DNA from: Actinernus sp. WN-2022
Taxonomy: Eukaryota > Cnidaria > Anthozoa > Actiniaria > Actinernidae
Direction of reading: 5' to 3'
Length of the DNA stretch: 64,000 nucleotides
Assembly: GCA_030867875.1 (NCBI GenBank)
Contig: JAOWCC010001589.1
Span: forward strand, 138,915,745-138,979,744
Below, piece by piece: positions 44,729 through 55,290 of this stretch. The translations under genes and the position numbers were made by a program. Position 1 is the first letter of the stretch; each line of letters starts with the position of its first letter. The notes below the pieces were generated by a model that did not search any database, was not told where the DNA came from, and saw only the letters and a list, made by a program, of their open reading frames with translations.

Positions 44729-45649
44729 ATGCCGGAAACTCCGCCGAGTACAAGCCAACCATCCATCGTTAACCAAGCGTCGTACCAAATCTCTCCTCCG
44801 GAACAGTTTGACTTTACCAAGCCAAATGAATGGCCGAGATGGATCCGGAGTTACGAGAGGTTCCGCTCTGCGTCAGGGTTGAATACAAGAGACGAGGAAA
44901 GTCAGGTAAATGCCTTATTATACTCCATGGGAGATAAGAGTGATGACATTCTTGCAACTTTCGACCTAACAGCGGCACAGTTAAAGCTATACGAGCCTGT
45001 GAAAGAGAAATTTGACAGCCATTTCATCAAGCGAAGGAATATTATTTACGAAAGGGCAAAGTTTAATAAGAGGAAACAACAGATCGGAGAATCAGTGGAC
45101 TCATTTATCACAGATTTGTATGGGCTAGCTGAACATTGCAAGTATGGAACACTCCACGACGAATTAATTCGTGATCGTTTTGTTGTTGGCCTACTGGATG
45201 AAAAGCTGTCTGAAAAGTTGCAGTTGAATCCCGAACTAACTCTAGACAAAGCTATTAATACTGCACGTCAGAGTGAGTCAGTCAAAACCCAGCAACCAGT
45301 CGTTCGAGGTGCGGGAACAAGTCAATCTGCAAGTGTTGAGGCCCTACATAAAGGTAGCTATCCAAAGTCCAAAAGAGGACAGGATAAGGGACAAAGGCAG
45401 TTGAACAGACATGGCCCAAGTAAAAATAAAACAGCCAAAGATACAACCTGTGGAAGGTGTGGCAAAAGTCCAGCCCATAGTAAAGCCCAATGCAAAGCAA
45501 AGGATGCAGTATGCCATCGATGTAAAAAGATAGGGCACTATGAAGCAGTATGCAAATCAGGCAAGATTGATGCCGTGCACGAGGATGAGGACAGTTTCCT
45601 AGGATATGTGGACTCCGAAGAAGTGGACAGTCTAAGTGTAGATCCTTGA
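44729..45649 (+). CDS. Gypsy Gag
   Basis: Structural protein of 306 residues that packages element RNA into virus-like particles. A capsid-like helical region spans about 30-185 (FDFTKPNEWPRWIRSYERFR; VDSFITDLYGLAEHC; IRDRFVVGLLDEKL), the retrotransposon-gag fold. A basic linker follows, then two zinc knuckles: residues 241-255, with a five-residue spacing before histidine rather than four, and a canonical CCHC at 262-275 (CHRCKKIGHYEAVC). It ends at a TGA in the same frame as the protease-RT frame that starts 31 nt later, so gag and pol were probably one reading frame; the stop is either a nonsense change or a readthrough site. Confidence 0.9.
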   Translation: MPETPPSTSQPSIVNQASYQISPPEQFDFTKPNEWPRWIRSYERFRSASGLNTRDEESQVNALLYSMGDKSDDILATFDLTAAQLKLYEPVKEKFDSHFIKRRNIIYERAKFNKRKQQIGESVDSFITDLYGLAEHCKYGTLHDELIRDRFVVGLLDEKLSEKLQLNPELTLDKAINTARQSESVKTQQPVVRGAGTSQSASVEALHKGSYPKSKRGQDKGQRQLNRHGPSKNKTAKDTTCGRCGKSPAHSKAQCKAKDAVCHRCKKIGHYEAVCKSGKIDAVHEDEDSFLGYVDSEEVDSLSVDP

Positions 45650-45679
45650 AAAGTTCAAGTATCAGTTAATGGAACTAAA

Positions 45680-47797
45680 ATGGAGTTCAAGCTTGATACA
45701 GGGGCCGATGTTTCGGTAATTTCTGAATCGGCAGCCAAAAAGGTTCAAGCAAAACTGAACACTACCAACAGGACACTTAAAGGACCTAGTCAACAAAGTT
45801 TTGATGTACGTGGATCATTCACTGCCCATCTTAAGGCAAACAATCAGGAAATTGTACAAGAGGTATACGTCGTAAGTGGCCTGAAAACTCCATTACTTGG
45901 GAGGCCAGCAATTGAAGCCCTAAACCTAGTGTCGGTTATACGGTCAGTCAATTCTTACGGTTGTGAGGTCCAAGAAAATCACCCAAGATTATTCAAGGGA
46001 CTAGGCAAACTTGAAGGCAAGTATCATATTCAGTTAATTGATAATACAGTACCCTATGCTGTAACCACACCAAGACGTATTGCTTTGCCACTTTTGCCTA
46101 AAGTTAAAGACAAACTTGAACAATTAGAACAACAAGGTGTAATCTCAAAAGTGGATAAGCCAACTGACTGGTGTGCTCCCATTGTTGTTGTACCTAAGAG
46201 TAGCGGAGACATGAGATTATGTGTTGATCTAACAAAGCTGAACGAACAGGTCAAGCGAGAAAGGCACATGTTACCTTCAGTTGATCATGTGTTGGCACAG
46301 CTGAGTGGTGCTAAAGTGTTCACCAAGCTAGATGCGAATTCGGGATTTTACCAGATCGAACTAACAGAGGAGTCAGCCTTGTTGACAACATTCATTACTC
46401 CATTCGGCAGATTTTGCTATAACAGACTGCCATTTGGAATAACTTCGGCACCTGAGCACTTTCAAAAGCGAATGACTGCTATTCTCACGGGTGTTGAAGG
46501 AACTGTCAATATGATTGATGACACGCTAGTGTATGGTCGTGATCAAAAGGAACACGACGAACGCCTCAAGAAAGTGCTCAGTAAGCTAGAAGAAGCAGGT
46601 GTGACACTCAATAGAGATAAATGTGAGTTCTCTAAAGACAGAGTCACCTTCCTGGGTCACGTGGTTGATGCTGGAGGCATACGTCCCAACCCTGCCAAGT
46701 TAAAGGCAATAGCTGATATGGAGGAACCCAAGAATGTACATGAGTTACGAAGATTCCTGGGAATGGCCAACCAACTTGGCAAGTTCTCTAGCAAACTTGC
46801 AGAGACTTCTAAACCCCTCAGAGATCTGCTCAGCATCAAGAATTTGTGGACCTGGGGACAACCACAACAAGAAGCATTTGTCGCTATGAAGAAAATCCTT
46901 AGCGATGACACAGTGTTAGCTCATTATGATGCACAACTGGAAACCAGAGTTTCCGCAGATGCGTCGTCATATGGTCTAGGTGCAGTCTTGGAGCAACAGC
47001 AACCTGACTTATCTTGGCGACCAGTGGCTTACCAGTCTAGGTCACTTTCAAGCTGTGAGCAACGTTATGCTCAAATCGAAAAGGAGGCCCTTGCGGCAAC
47101 ATGGGCCTGTGAGCGATTCAATAGCTATCTGTTAGGAAAGACCTTCCAGATTTTCACAGACCACAAGCCTCTAATCTACCTCCTCAGCTCAGTGAAAGAC
47201 CTTGACTGTCTCCCACCACGGATTCAGAGGTTCAAGATGAGGCTTATGAAGTACCACTTTACCATTACGCATGTACCAGGGAAAAGTCTCACCTGCGCTG
47301 ACGCACTCTCTAGAGCGCCAGTATGTGAACCGAATGCAACAGATCATCTACTCGAAGAAGATTCAAGTATTTACGTGAACCATGTTGTTCAGAGCTTACC
47401 AGCTAGTAGTAAGCGTCTTGATGAAATACGTGCCCATCTTGAAGAAGATGAAGTCTGCAAACAGATAATGACCTACTGCATGGAGGGATGGCCTGACAAG
47501 AGCACCCTCAAGGGTCCAATTAAGCTATATGCTCCTTTTGCAGCAGAGCTAACAGTGCAACATGGACTGTTACTTAAAGGGACTTGTTTAGTTATTCCTG
47601 CATCTATGCGTATGGATATCTTAGACAAGTTACACACAGGGCACCAGGGAATCACCAAGTGTAGAGCAAGGGCAAGAGAATCTGTCTGGTGGCCCGGAGT
47701 GAGTCGACAGTTAGAGGAACTTGTCGAGAACTGTCCAGTGTGTAGGAAACTAAGTAGAAACCAAAGCAGAGCCGATGATAGCATCAGAGCTACCTGA
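45680..47797 (+). CDS. Gypsy Pol: protease, reverse transcriptase, RNase H, integrase N-terminus
   Basis: 705 residues. The aspartic protease opens with FKLDTGADVSVIS at about 3-15. Reverse transcriptase spans about 125-310 with MRLCVDLTKLN, FTKLDANSGFYQIEL and the catalytic MIDDTLVYG near 275. RNase H spans about 415-545 with SADASSYGLGAVL and FTDHKPLIYLL. The integrase zinc finger follows at about 650-685 (LHTGHQGITKCR; ENCPVCRKL). The true translation start is probably in gag; the listed start is the first methionine after the TGA. The frame ends at 47797 because of a 1-nt shift near 47765, just after the zinc finger. The catalytic residues of the polymerase and RNase H are present. Confidence 0.9.
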   Translation: MEFKLDTGADVSVISESAAKKVQAKLNTTNRTLKGPSQQSFDVRGSFTAHLKANNQEIVQEVYVVSGLKTPLLGRPAIEALNLVSVIRSVNSYGCEVQENHPRLFKGLGKLEGKYHIQLIDNTVPYAVTTPRRIALPLLPKVKDKLEQLEQQGVISKVDKPTDWCAPIVVVPKSSGDMRLCVDLTKLNEQVKRERHMLPSVDHVLAQLSGAKVFTKLDANSGFYQIELTEESALLTTFITPFGRFCYNRLPFGITSAPEHFQKRMTAILTGVEGTVNMIDDTLVYGRDQKEHDERLKKVLSKLEEAGVTLNRDKCEFSKDRVTFLGHVVDAGGIRPNPAKLKAIADMEEPKNVHELRRFLGMANQLGKFSSKLAETSKPLRDLLSIKNLWTWGQPQQEAFVAMKKILSDDTVLAHYDAQLETRVSADASSYGLGAVLEQQQPDLSWRPVAYQSRSLSSCEQRYAQIEKEALAATWACERFNSYLLGKTFQIFTDHKPLIYLLSSVKDLDCLPPRIQRFKMRLMKYHFTITHVPGKSLTCADALSRAPVCEPNATDHLLEEDSSIYVNHVVQSLPASSKRLDEIRAHLEEDEVCKQIMTYCMEGWPDKSTLKGPIKLYAPFAAELTVQHGLLLKGTCLVIPASMRMDILDKLHTGHQGITKCRARARESVWWPGVSRQLEELVENCPVCRKLSRNQSRADDSIRAT

Positions 47798-48662
47798 CTA
47801 CCCGTGGAAAAAGGTAGCGACTGACTTGTTTGAGTGGCGAGGTAAGAAATATCTACTGGTGGTAGATTATTACTCTAGGTACATTGAAACTGCCTTGCTA
47901 TCGAGTACTACCTCATGCAGTGTAATCTCGCACCTTAAATCGATCTTTAGTCGTCACGGTATTCCCGAACGAGTAATATCGGACAATGGTCCTCAGTATG
48001 CATCGTCAGAGTTTGTCAGCTTTGCTGAAGACTACGGCTTTACTCACGTCACTAGTAGCCCGCGTTATGCCCAGTCAAACGGGGAAGCAGAGCGTGCGGT
48101 GCAAACAGTTAAGAGATTATTGGAAAGGTCCTCAGATCCCTACCTAGCTATGCTTGCGTATAGAAACACCCCATTACGGCAAGGGTACAGCCCAGCACAA
48201 CTCTTAATGTCACGAAACCTTCGTACAACCGTACCAGTAGTTCCCTGTCAACTAAAACCTAATGTAGTTGATGTAGCATGTTTCCAAGGGAGGGATGCCG
48301 AGATTAAGCAGAGTCAGAAGGACAACTACGATGACCGTCACCGAGTGCGAGAACTACCGCCACTGGAGAAAGGAGATCCAATCTGGGTACCTCTGATGAA
48401 AACCGAAGGTATTGTACAGGAAGAAACTGGCGAGCGGAGTTATGTCATTTCCACCCCTAAAGGTCAGTTACGTCGCAACAGACGACACCTTAACTCCATG
48501 CCTAAGACTTCTGAGACTTCGGCTGGAAAGGCACTTCCATCTTCACAGACAACTCTAGGAGTAGAGGGAAGTCCATCTCCAACCATTCAGACTGAAGGAC
48601 TACCAACTACGCGAAGTGGTCGGATTGTGCGTCCTCCCCAGAGACTCATAAAAGAGACATAA
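47775..48662 (+). pseudogene. Gypsy integrase core and C-terminal tail, shifted frame
   Basis: 295 codons in the frame one base on from pol, overlapping it by 23 nt. It carries the complete DD35E triad: D17 (VATDLFEW), D70 (VISDNGPQY) and E106 (SNGEAERAV), with 52 and 35 residues between them. A C-terminal domain follows (KGDPIWVPL) and then a low-complexity tail ending RSGRIVRPPQRL. The methionine at the start is unlikely to be a natural start, since integrase is normally released from the polyprotein. The break is most simply a 1-bp indel; a programmed shift is less likely at this place. Confidence 0.85.
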
Positions 48663-48784
48663 ACTCTATAGGAGACATTAAGTTAATGTATTTATATGTT
48701 TTGTTATTAACAATAAAATTGTTAGTTTCACAGGAAACAATGTTAATTATTGTTAGGCACCTGTAAGTGTCATACTTGTATCCC

Positions 48785-48794
48785 GAAGGGGAGA
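48785..48794 (+). promoter_or_regulatory. Polypurine tract
   Basis: GAAGGGGAGA immediately precedes the 3' LTR; this is the usual second-strand primer in LTR elements. Confidence 0.8.
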
Positions 48795-48938
48795 TGTATT
48801 ATAAGTGGGCTACCTGTGTAGCCTCGATCTGGAGCCGGAGCCTCGTGGTATACCAAGATGGCGGCCCGCATAAACTGTTGAACTGTAGACCAGTAATCCG
48901 CCCACTAACCGCTCACAAATAAGTCATCCGATGATACA
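48795..48938 (+). repeat. Gypsy 3' LTR (144 bp)
   Basis: Starts TGTATTATAAGTGGGC and ends GATGATACA, followed by the CTTTC duplication at 48939-48943. Identical to the 5' LTR at all but four sites. Confidence 0.95.
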
Positions 48939-48943
48939 CTTTC

Positions 48944-50553
48944 AACAACTAACCTCGTTCTGGTGTCATTGTTTTCAATGTTTTCTTCATCGTGATCAGA
49001 CGCTTAGCTAGACAGGAAGTTGAAAATACTCACCGACCAGCTGATAGAATACCCAAACTAACGTTAATGAACCCGGTCACATTCTGCCGTCAAGTAGTGT
49101 TGAATTAATAACCTCCACCTGACCAGGTGTTACTTCAGTCATCTTATATTATAGCAAGACAAGAAAGTGAAAGCTTACACCCTGGCACAATTCAAAAGTA
49201 GAAATGGAGCTACTAAAAAGTACTGAATATCATTGTGTACCACATTTTACTAAATAACTCAACTCAATTGCGCGCTGCCGTAAAACCGTCTTTATGTGAA
49301 CGAACATCCTTGTCATATCAGTCTGTAAACTGCAATTTTCCCAAAATCATTAATAATTCATCAGGTGAACTAAATTGAAGTCATGACCATGACGCGTATT
49401 TAGAAACAGCTCGCATTTTAAGACTTTTTGATCGATAATTTTATCATTAAAGTGGAGTTTGAAAAGCCATGTAAAACACGAGGAGCTTGTTTTAGAAGCG
49501 AGTTTCTAAATACAGTGAAAAGGGATTGAAAAACCTCGTGTTGTTCGTATTACTAGAAAGTCTAAATTAATGACGGCAGATAAACGCAGGCAACACACAG
49601 TTTCAAGCCGTATCTATAGATGTTGAAATTTCTTTTTCACAGTTAATTTGTTAGCAAGCCTTATTTTCAAAACGGTAAGAGAGACTCTGTCAATTTGTCC
49701 AAGGAAAAAGAACATAAGACGAACACCTGTTACCTCTTAAATAAATTATACGTCGAGTTTGGAAAATAGTTACGAGCAAATCATCCCCGACTTTGTAAGA
49801 AAAAAAGTAAAACTTAGAAACGGAATGCACGTATAGCTTGGTATTCTGTCAACTGGTCGGTGAGTATTTTCAACTTCCTGTCTTGCTAAGAGTTTGACTC
49901 TGATGTGTTTCTCACACCGAAGTTTAAACATAGTGAACAATGGCAGCAGAAATGTTGTTGATAGCGGTTCAGCACTTCAATGAGTCCCTCAGGATATTGA
50001 AAGTTGCATGATTGTTTCTGTGGGAAAACAAGCTCTAAAGACATACTGATTGTCTTCTAAATACGCTGTAGCTATAATTACCAGATAACAGTTTCAAATG
50101 AAGATGTTCAGTTTAAATTCGAACTTTTATCGAGAATAATCTTACATTACAGCATCAACTATCGATATTCAAAATATTGGACTGCCTGCCATTTTTCGAT
50201 GACTGATTTTAAAAGACAAATATATGCCAGGTTTTCTCTTTGTACCGTGCCTGTGACAGGCGGAAGTGAAAAATTAACCAATCTACGAACCAGAAAGTGG
50301 AGAGAGAGATATGATTTAAATGGTAGTTTGGAATATTTGGTGTTCAGTTCACTTCCTGTTGTCTCGCGGCGATTCTCCAGAGAAAATTACGACAAACAAG
50401 AACAAGCGCTACGTTTCCTTGCAGTGCTGCCTATAGATTAACAAACCAACCTAGAAAACATAAATACTAGAAGGCATTGTCATTTTATTATATTTTCAAG
50501 TCAGCAACGTGCCGGTCGGTGGAGCGAACAGTTAAACGTTCTTCAACAAAGCC
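48944..50553. other. Array intergenic DNA and 5' flank of GPCR at 50554
   Basis: Rest of the left inverted arm (to about 49062), the spacer with the dispersed segment (49600-49840), the right inverted arm (about 49842-50190), then the 5' flank. The open frame at 50199-50441 starts like those upstream of copies 2-4 but continues in a different frame after AGTGGAGAG, so it is unlikely to be a protein. Confidence 0.7.
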
Positions 50554-51564
50554 ATGAAAAGTATGAACACGTCGTCTCACAACGGTACAGAATGCTTCTT
50601 TGCTGAAGGCTCACAAGTAGAGCAAGTCATCAAAGTAATCGCTTTATTTTTTATTTTGTTGTTCGGCGTCTTCTGGAACATGCTATTTATCGTTCTGGTT
50701 TACAAAACGACAACATTGCGAAAGAACATGAACTATTTTATCGTCAATATGGCTGTGTCTGATGTACTTATTTTGGTCATTGGACCGCCCTTGCGGCTCG
50801 ATCATCTACTATCAAGTTCTGAGTCATGGAAAATAGGAGACGGTCTTATTGGAACCATTACATGTAAACTGGCCTTGTTTATATTTAACATGACCGGGTT
50901 GGTTTCCCTAATAACTCTAGTGATAATATCTGTTGAACGGTACAGAGCGGTTTCTTCTATGCTAAACCTGGTACCACTTACACGTCGTACAATGATCGTT
51001 TTGATCGCTGTATCCTGGACCATTCCCGCTGGACTTAACTCTTATTTACTTGATATGGTAGACATTATTTATAGTGAGGCCGAAGAAGAGGGGTATTACT
51101 GTGGATATCATTTTGACCGACCGACACTCTTTTATTTAGTGATATACACTATCATCTACATACTCGTTGCTATTACCGTACTTTGTTTAAACCTAATCAT
51201 CATAAGAAAACTCCGCCTTTCTCAGGTTCTCCCTGGCGTCAATATTCCTGATGTTCAGCAACAAAACAGACTGAAACGCTTCAGGTCTGCAGTGAGAATG
51301 GTTATGTCATCTCTGCTTCTTTGTATTGTTTGTTGGACACCTCGTTATTTGTATCTGCTCTTACAGTGGCTCGCTTATTTAGGAACAGTTAAGTTCTTCA
51401 GTGCGTGTATAGATGACGAGAATCTTCATTTTGGCTTATTATATCTTCTTTACCTAATCCCAGGCCTAAATCCACTGATATACTTCACATTTCTTCATGA
51501 CTTTCGTTCCGCTCTCTTCAATGCATTTTTTGCCGGCAGGAGACCTCACATGAACCAGATGTAG
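50554..51564 (+). CDS. Class A (rhodopsin-like) GPCR, array copy 6
   Basis: 336 residues, open throughout, with N42, D70, C104/C183, ERY at 128-130, W155, CWTP at 260-263 and NPLIY at 306-310 all present. Distinctive changes compared with copies 2-4 are Q for E at 21, F for V at 45, K for Q at 51, L for F at 72, D for Y after NSYLL in the second extracellular loop (LLDMVDIIYSEAEEEG), V for F near 279, and H for Q in the tail (RPHMNQM). Copy 7 shares the LLDM and EAEEEG changes, so copies 6 and 7 form a subgroup whose differences cluster in the extracellular loop 2 region, where ligand contacts are expected. Confidence 0.93.
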   Translation: MKSMNTSSHNGTECFFAEGSQVEQVIKVIALFFILLFGVFWNMLFIVLVYKTTTLRKNMNYFIVNMAVSDVLILVIGPPLRLDHLLSSSESWKIGDGLIGTITCKLALFIFNMTGLVSLITLVIISVERYRAVSSMLNLVPLTRRTMIVLIAVSWTIPAGLNSYLLDMVDIIYSEAEEEGYYCGYHFDRPTLFYLVIYTIIYILVAITVLCLNLIIIRKLRLSQVLPGVNIPDVQQQNRLKRFRSAVRMVMSSLLLCIVCWTPRYLYLLLQWLAYLGTVKFFSACIDDENLHFGLLYLLYLIPGLNPLIYFTFLHDFRSALFNAFFAGRRPHMNQM

Positions 51565-52540
51565 AACTTGAACAAAGACACAATCGAATAAATGTTACCA
51601 CATTTGTAAACGCTGCGTTAGAACTTTAATTTTCAATTCTTAGTTTTAGTACTTTATTTCTCCTGAGTTAATGGGGCTTAGCAAGTCTGTTGGGTGGGTA
51701 GAGCTGTTAAAATAGAACAAATTAAAACAACAATATTGTGAGAGTCTACAAGAAGGATTTAACAGGCCTGCAATACGAAAACGGGTGTCGGCGAGTGAAA
51801 TAGGTGAAAACGAATGAAATGGCTTTTAGAAGAGAGCTGCGCTTGTTTATTTTCTTTCTTGGTTGCCTACGTCCTAACATGTGACTTGGGTATTCACCAT
51901 CGGGAAACATTTCTGGTATGTGGGAATGTGGGTTGTCGCTATATACAGGGTTTTCGAAATACTCAGGATACCAGGAAGCCAACCTTTTGAATATTGTTAA
52001 GTCGACTGCTTTTAGTTGATGATATTTAATGTAGCGTTATTCTCGGAAAAGGACCGAATTGAAAACGTTTTCATTTGAAACTGTTATCTTGTATGTCAGT
52101 AGTCACAGCGTATTCAGAAAGCAGTCAATAGGGTCGACGTACGTCTTTTCTTTAGAGCTTGTTGTGCCACAGTAACAATAAAATAGAACAAATTAAAACA
52201 ACAATATTGTGAGAGTATACAAGAAGGATTTAACAGGCCTGCAATACGAAAACGGGTGTCAGCGAGTGAAATAGGTGAAAACGAATGAAATGGCTTTTAG
52301 AAGAGAGCTGCGCTTGTTTATTTTCTTTCTTGGTTTCCTTCGTCCTAACATGTGACTTGGGGATTTACCCTCGGGTATGTAGTCACAGCGTATTCAGAAA
52401 GCAGCCAATAGGGTCTTTTCATTAGAGCTTCTTGTGCCACAGCAACAATACAACTTTCACTTGTGACCAAATATCGCGAAATCCGAAGAAAATCCAGTAA
52501 CACAGTAGAAAAAAGTGAGAATATCCTGAGAGACTGAAGT
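51565..52540. other. 3' flank of GPCR copy 6 with partial tandem duplication
   Basis: Positions from AATAGAACAAATTAAAACAA (about 51713) are repeated from about 52184. The junction is within a short AATAAAA homology, so roughly 430 bp of 3' flank is present twice. The second copy has the short form of the flank seen in units 2-4. No gene. Confidence 0.7.
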
Positions 52541-55290
52541 CACTCACTCACGCCCCAGCGAAACTTTGATGAACAATTCATGAATGGTTCAGGAATTTAT
52601 GTGCATGAACATTCATGAAATACCCATGAACTATTCATGAATGGGAATGAACATTAAATGGCCACATTCATGAAAGATGATTTTCATGAACATCTCATGA
52701 CCTAAAAGTACATGAACATTTCATGACAATGGTTCATGAACAGTTCATGAATCAGGAATAAACATTTACAGGCACTGTTCAAATAAATTTGTGTAGATTC
52801 ATGAACAGTTCATGAATAAGGCATGAACATGTACAGACACTGTTCAAATAGATTTGTGTTAGATTCGTGAACAGTTCATGAATCAGGCATGAACATTTAC
52901 AAGCAGTAATTCATAAAATTTATTAGATTTGGTAGATTCATGAATAGTTCATGAATCGGACATGAACACATCAGACAGCAGATTTGACCATGATACAATT
53001 ATAAATAAAGTAACAAAAACAACATCAATAAAGAGTTAATGCGTGTTTCATGCTAGTCCAGCTTTTAGTTTATTATCTATAGCATAATTTCTAGTTCTAA
53101 ATACAAGCGATTCGGTTTTTTAGTCACTACATCATGTGTACTGAGGCATTTGACTAATGTCCATGTTTATTTCAAGACTTGGCAAGCTTAAATGGATCTG
53201 CAACTCCAAGACCTGCAACAATATAACCAACAAATCTGGAATTATGATTAGAATTGCTTTTAAAATTGACAATTTAGTAGGATTTGTTGTTCTGTGAATC
53301 CCGTAGGCCGTCAAGTAGTAATCTCTTGGTTTGAAAATTTTACGCTGCAGGGTTTAGAACTTCGATTCACGTATACAAAATATAAACTTCATTCCAAACT
53401 ATAAGATCTACAAAAGTCACCACTGAAATATTCTCGTGGTAAGAACAGTTTTACCAAAGATTAATGCGAATTTTGCTGAACGAATACGGGGCCCCCAGAT
53501 AAAATAACGCCTTTTAACGGCCATTTTTGATGATATGTTCGGGAAGTTTTACCACATTGACATTGTTATCTGAAGTATATTCTATGTGAGCAATAATCTA
53601 TTAAAACGAACTGAATTACTAGAAAACTCTAAGCTATAATAGTGGTTTTAGGTAGTGACTGTTGCGTGAAACTGAAAGTGAAACTGAAAGCACAATATAT
53701 CGTATTTCCAGGTGGTAGTATAAAGTAAGACATTTTAAGCTTACCAACTCGGCTACTGTACATATTTCTCCATTAAATCGTGTCATCCAGAACTAGTGAT
53801 GCCTCACAGTTGCAGCGGTTATTATTATCATTCCATCTATAAAAGAATATTGTGCTTGAAATACTCTTTGAACTGACATTTCATTGAGCTAATGTAAAAC
53901 TCGAAGTCCAACCGAGCAACACACATCCCTTCAAAGAATAACCGCCCCTGGAGGCCTGGCAACTCTGCCAACCAAATATGGTCAACTTGGTTCCAGTCTT
54001 AACTCATAAAAGTAAGAGTCGGAGATCGAAGGTCCTACGTTCTTCTGTTCGAATTTCTTAGCAGAAATACACATCTTCAAAGGGGCAGACATAAATACTT
54101 TGCTTATATAAACGATGGGAATTTCCTTTTTGAACAAGCCAGTCAAATTGGTAAGTCAACTCTTAGTCTAAAATAACCAGGAGGATGATGTGACGCTTAA
54201 TATTATTTTAGTCTCAGCCCTCAGCCTCCTCACACATGACTGATATCTTAATTTAACTTATTTTCTTTCTCATTTCATTGTATTTGTTGTGATGTTTATA
54301 TTCTGCCTTCAAATAAAATAATTATGTAGTCTTTCCATGCAGTTAAGTCTCTGTTCCTAAAGGATTCCCTGAGAAACCTGGCAATTCATTTCGCAAGGGG
54401 AACTTGGCTGAACAAACTCATTTGAACGGGAAAAGACAGAATGCATTGTTGTTTCATTGATTATGTTGTCTGCCAGATGGGTTCTACTTTTACTTTATTA
54501 ACTGATAAAACGGTGTAACCATATCACATCAGTGTATATTAAAAAAACAATTTACAATAATAACAACTAGGTTAATATTAATGCCATGATAAAAAGAGAC
54601 ATACTTAGTAATATGATAACAACATTAAAAAAATTAAACCATTCTCCTGATTCAATAAAATGTCGGCGTACAGCGGTCTTAAATTTGTTAGTGTTATTAT
54701 TATTAACTATGCTTGGGGAGCTAATAGACCATGGAAAAAAAGTTATTGCTATGTTGATTACAGTTTGAATGTGGTCTCAAGAATAATATAGGATTCGTAA
54801 AAGTTCACCAGAGGTTATTAATGTTGCAGTTGATGAATTTCTTGTGAACTCTCATGAACTTTCTAGCATTCTTAAAATGTTCATGAAAGGTTCTTCAAAT
54901 TATTATTTTGTGAAATTATAACAGTTAATGAGTTCATGAAAGTTCATTAGAGATTCATTATTGTATTTCATGAACTAATTATGAACTCTCCTGAACCATC
55001 TTAGGTTCTTGAAATGTTCATGAAATGTTCTTGAAATATTTCAGCGAACCTTTAAAGAAAAATTGTATTTTGTTCCATTCATGAACAATTCATCATAAGT
55101 TCATGAACATATTTGGTATTTATCAGTGAACATCGAATATTCATGAACAGTTCAATGAACATTTCATGAATTTTAGTTCATGAACTGAGTCAATTGCCAG
55201 TAAAGAACATATCAAGAACTGTTCATGAACTTTCATGAACAGTTCATGCTGGTTCATGAAATCATGAACATATTTTCGCCGGGGTGTGAG
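52541..55290. mobile_element. 2.75-kb non-autonomous element packed with TTCATGAA palindromes
   Basis: It interrupts an array flank which elsewhere reads GACTGAAGTGTGAACCACTT. The ends are related inverted repeats: CTCACGCCCCAGCGAAA at the left and TTTTCGCCGGGGTGTGAG at the right. About 400 bp inside each end holds dozens of copies of TTCATGAA, often GTTCATGAAC, in direct and inverted order. The middle (about 53000-54800) is AT-rich with no transposase frame. The CACTC start and dense subterminal repeats resemble EnSpm/CACTA elements, but the right end and target duplication do not fit cleanly, so the class is open. Confidence 0.75.

Larger units (their letters stand above)
44514..48938 (+). 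mobile_element. Ty3/gypsy LTR retrotransposon, full length
   Basis: 4,425 bp with two 144-bp LTRs (TG...CA), a primer-binding site next to the left LTR, a polypurine tract before the right LTR and a 5-bp target duplication. The LTRs differ at four sites (about 97% identity), so it is a fairly recent insertion. Coding: gag, then protease, reverse transcriptase, RNase H and integrase in Ty3/gypsy order. Two breaks (an in-frame TGA between gag and pol, and a frameshift before the integrase core) suggest the copy is not self-sufficient. Confidence 0.95.

Noticed and set aside
50199..50441. Conserved small gene upstream of each receptor (also 29806, 32893, 36025, 56593)
   Set aside because: The first 40 or so codons agree, but the remainder is read in different frames between copies, and copy 2 has an in-frame stop before the shared start; more likely untranslated flank.
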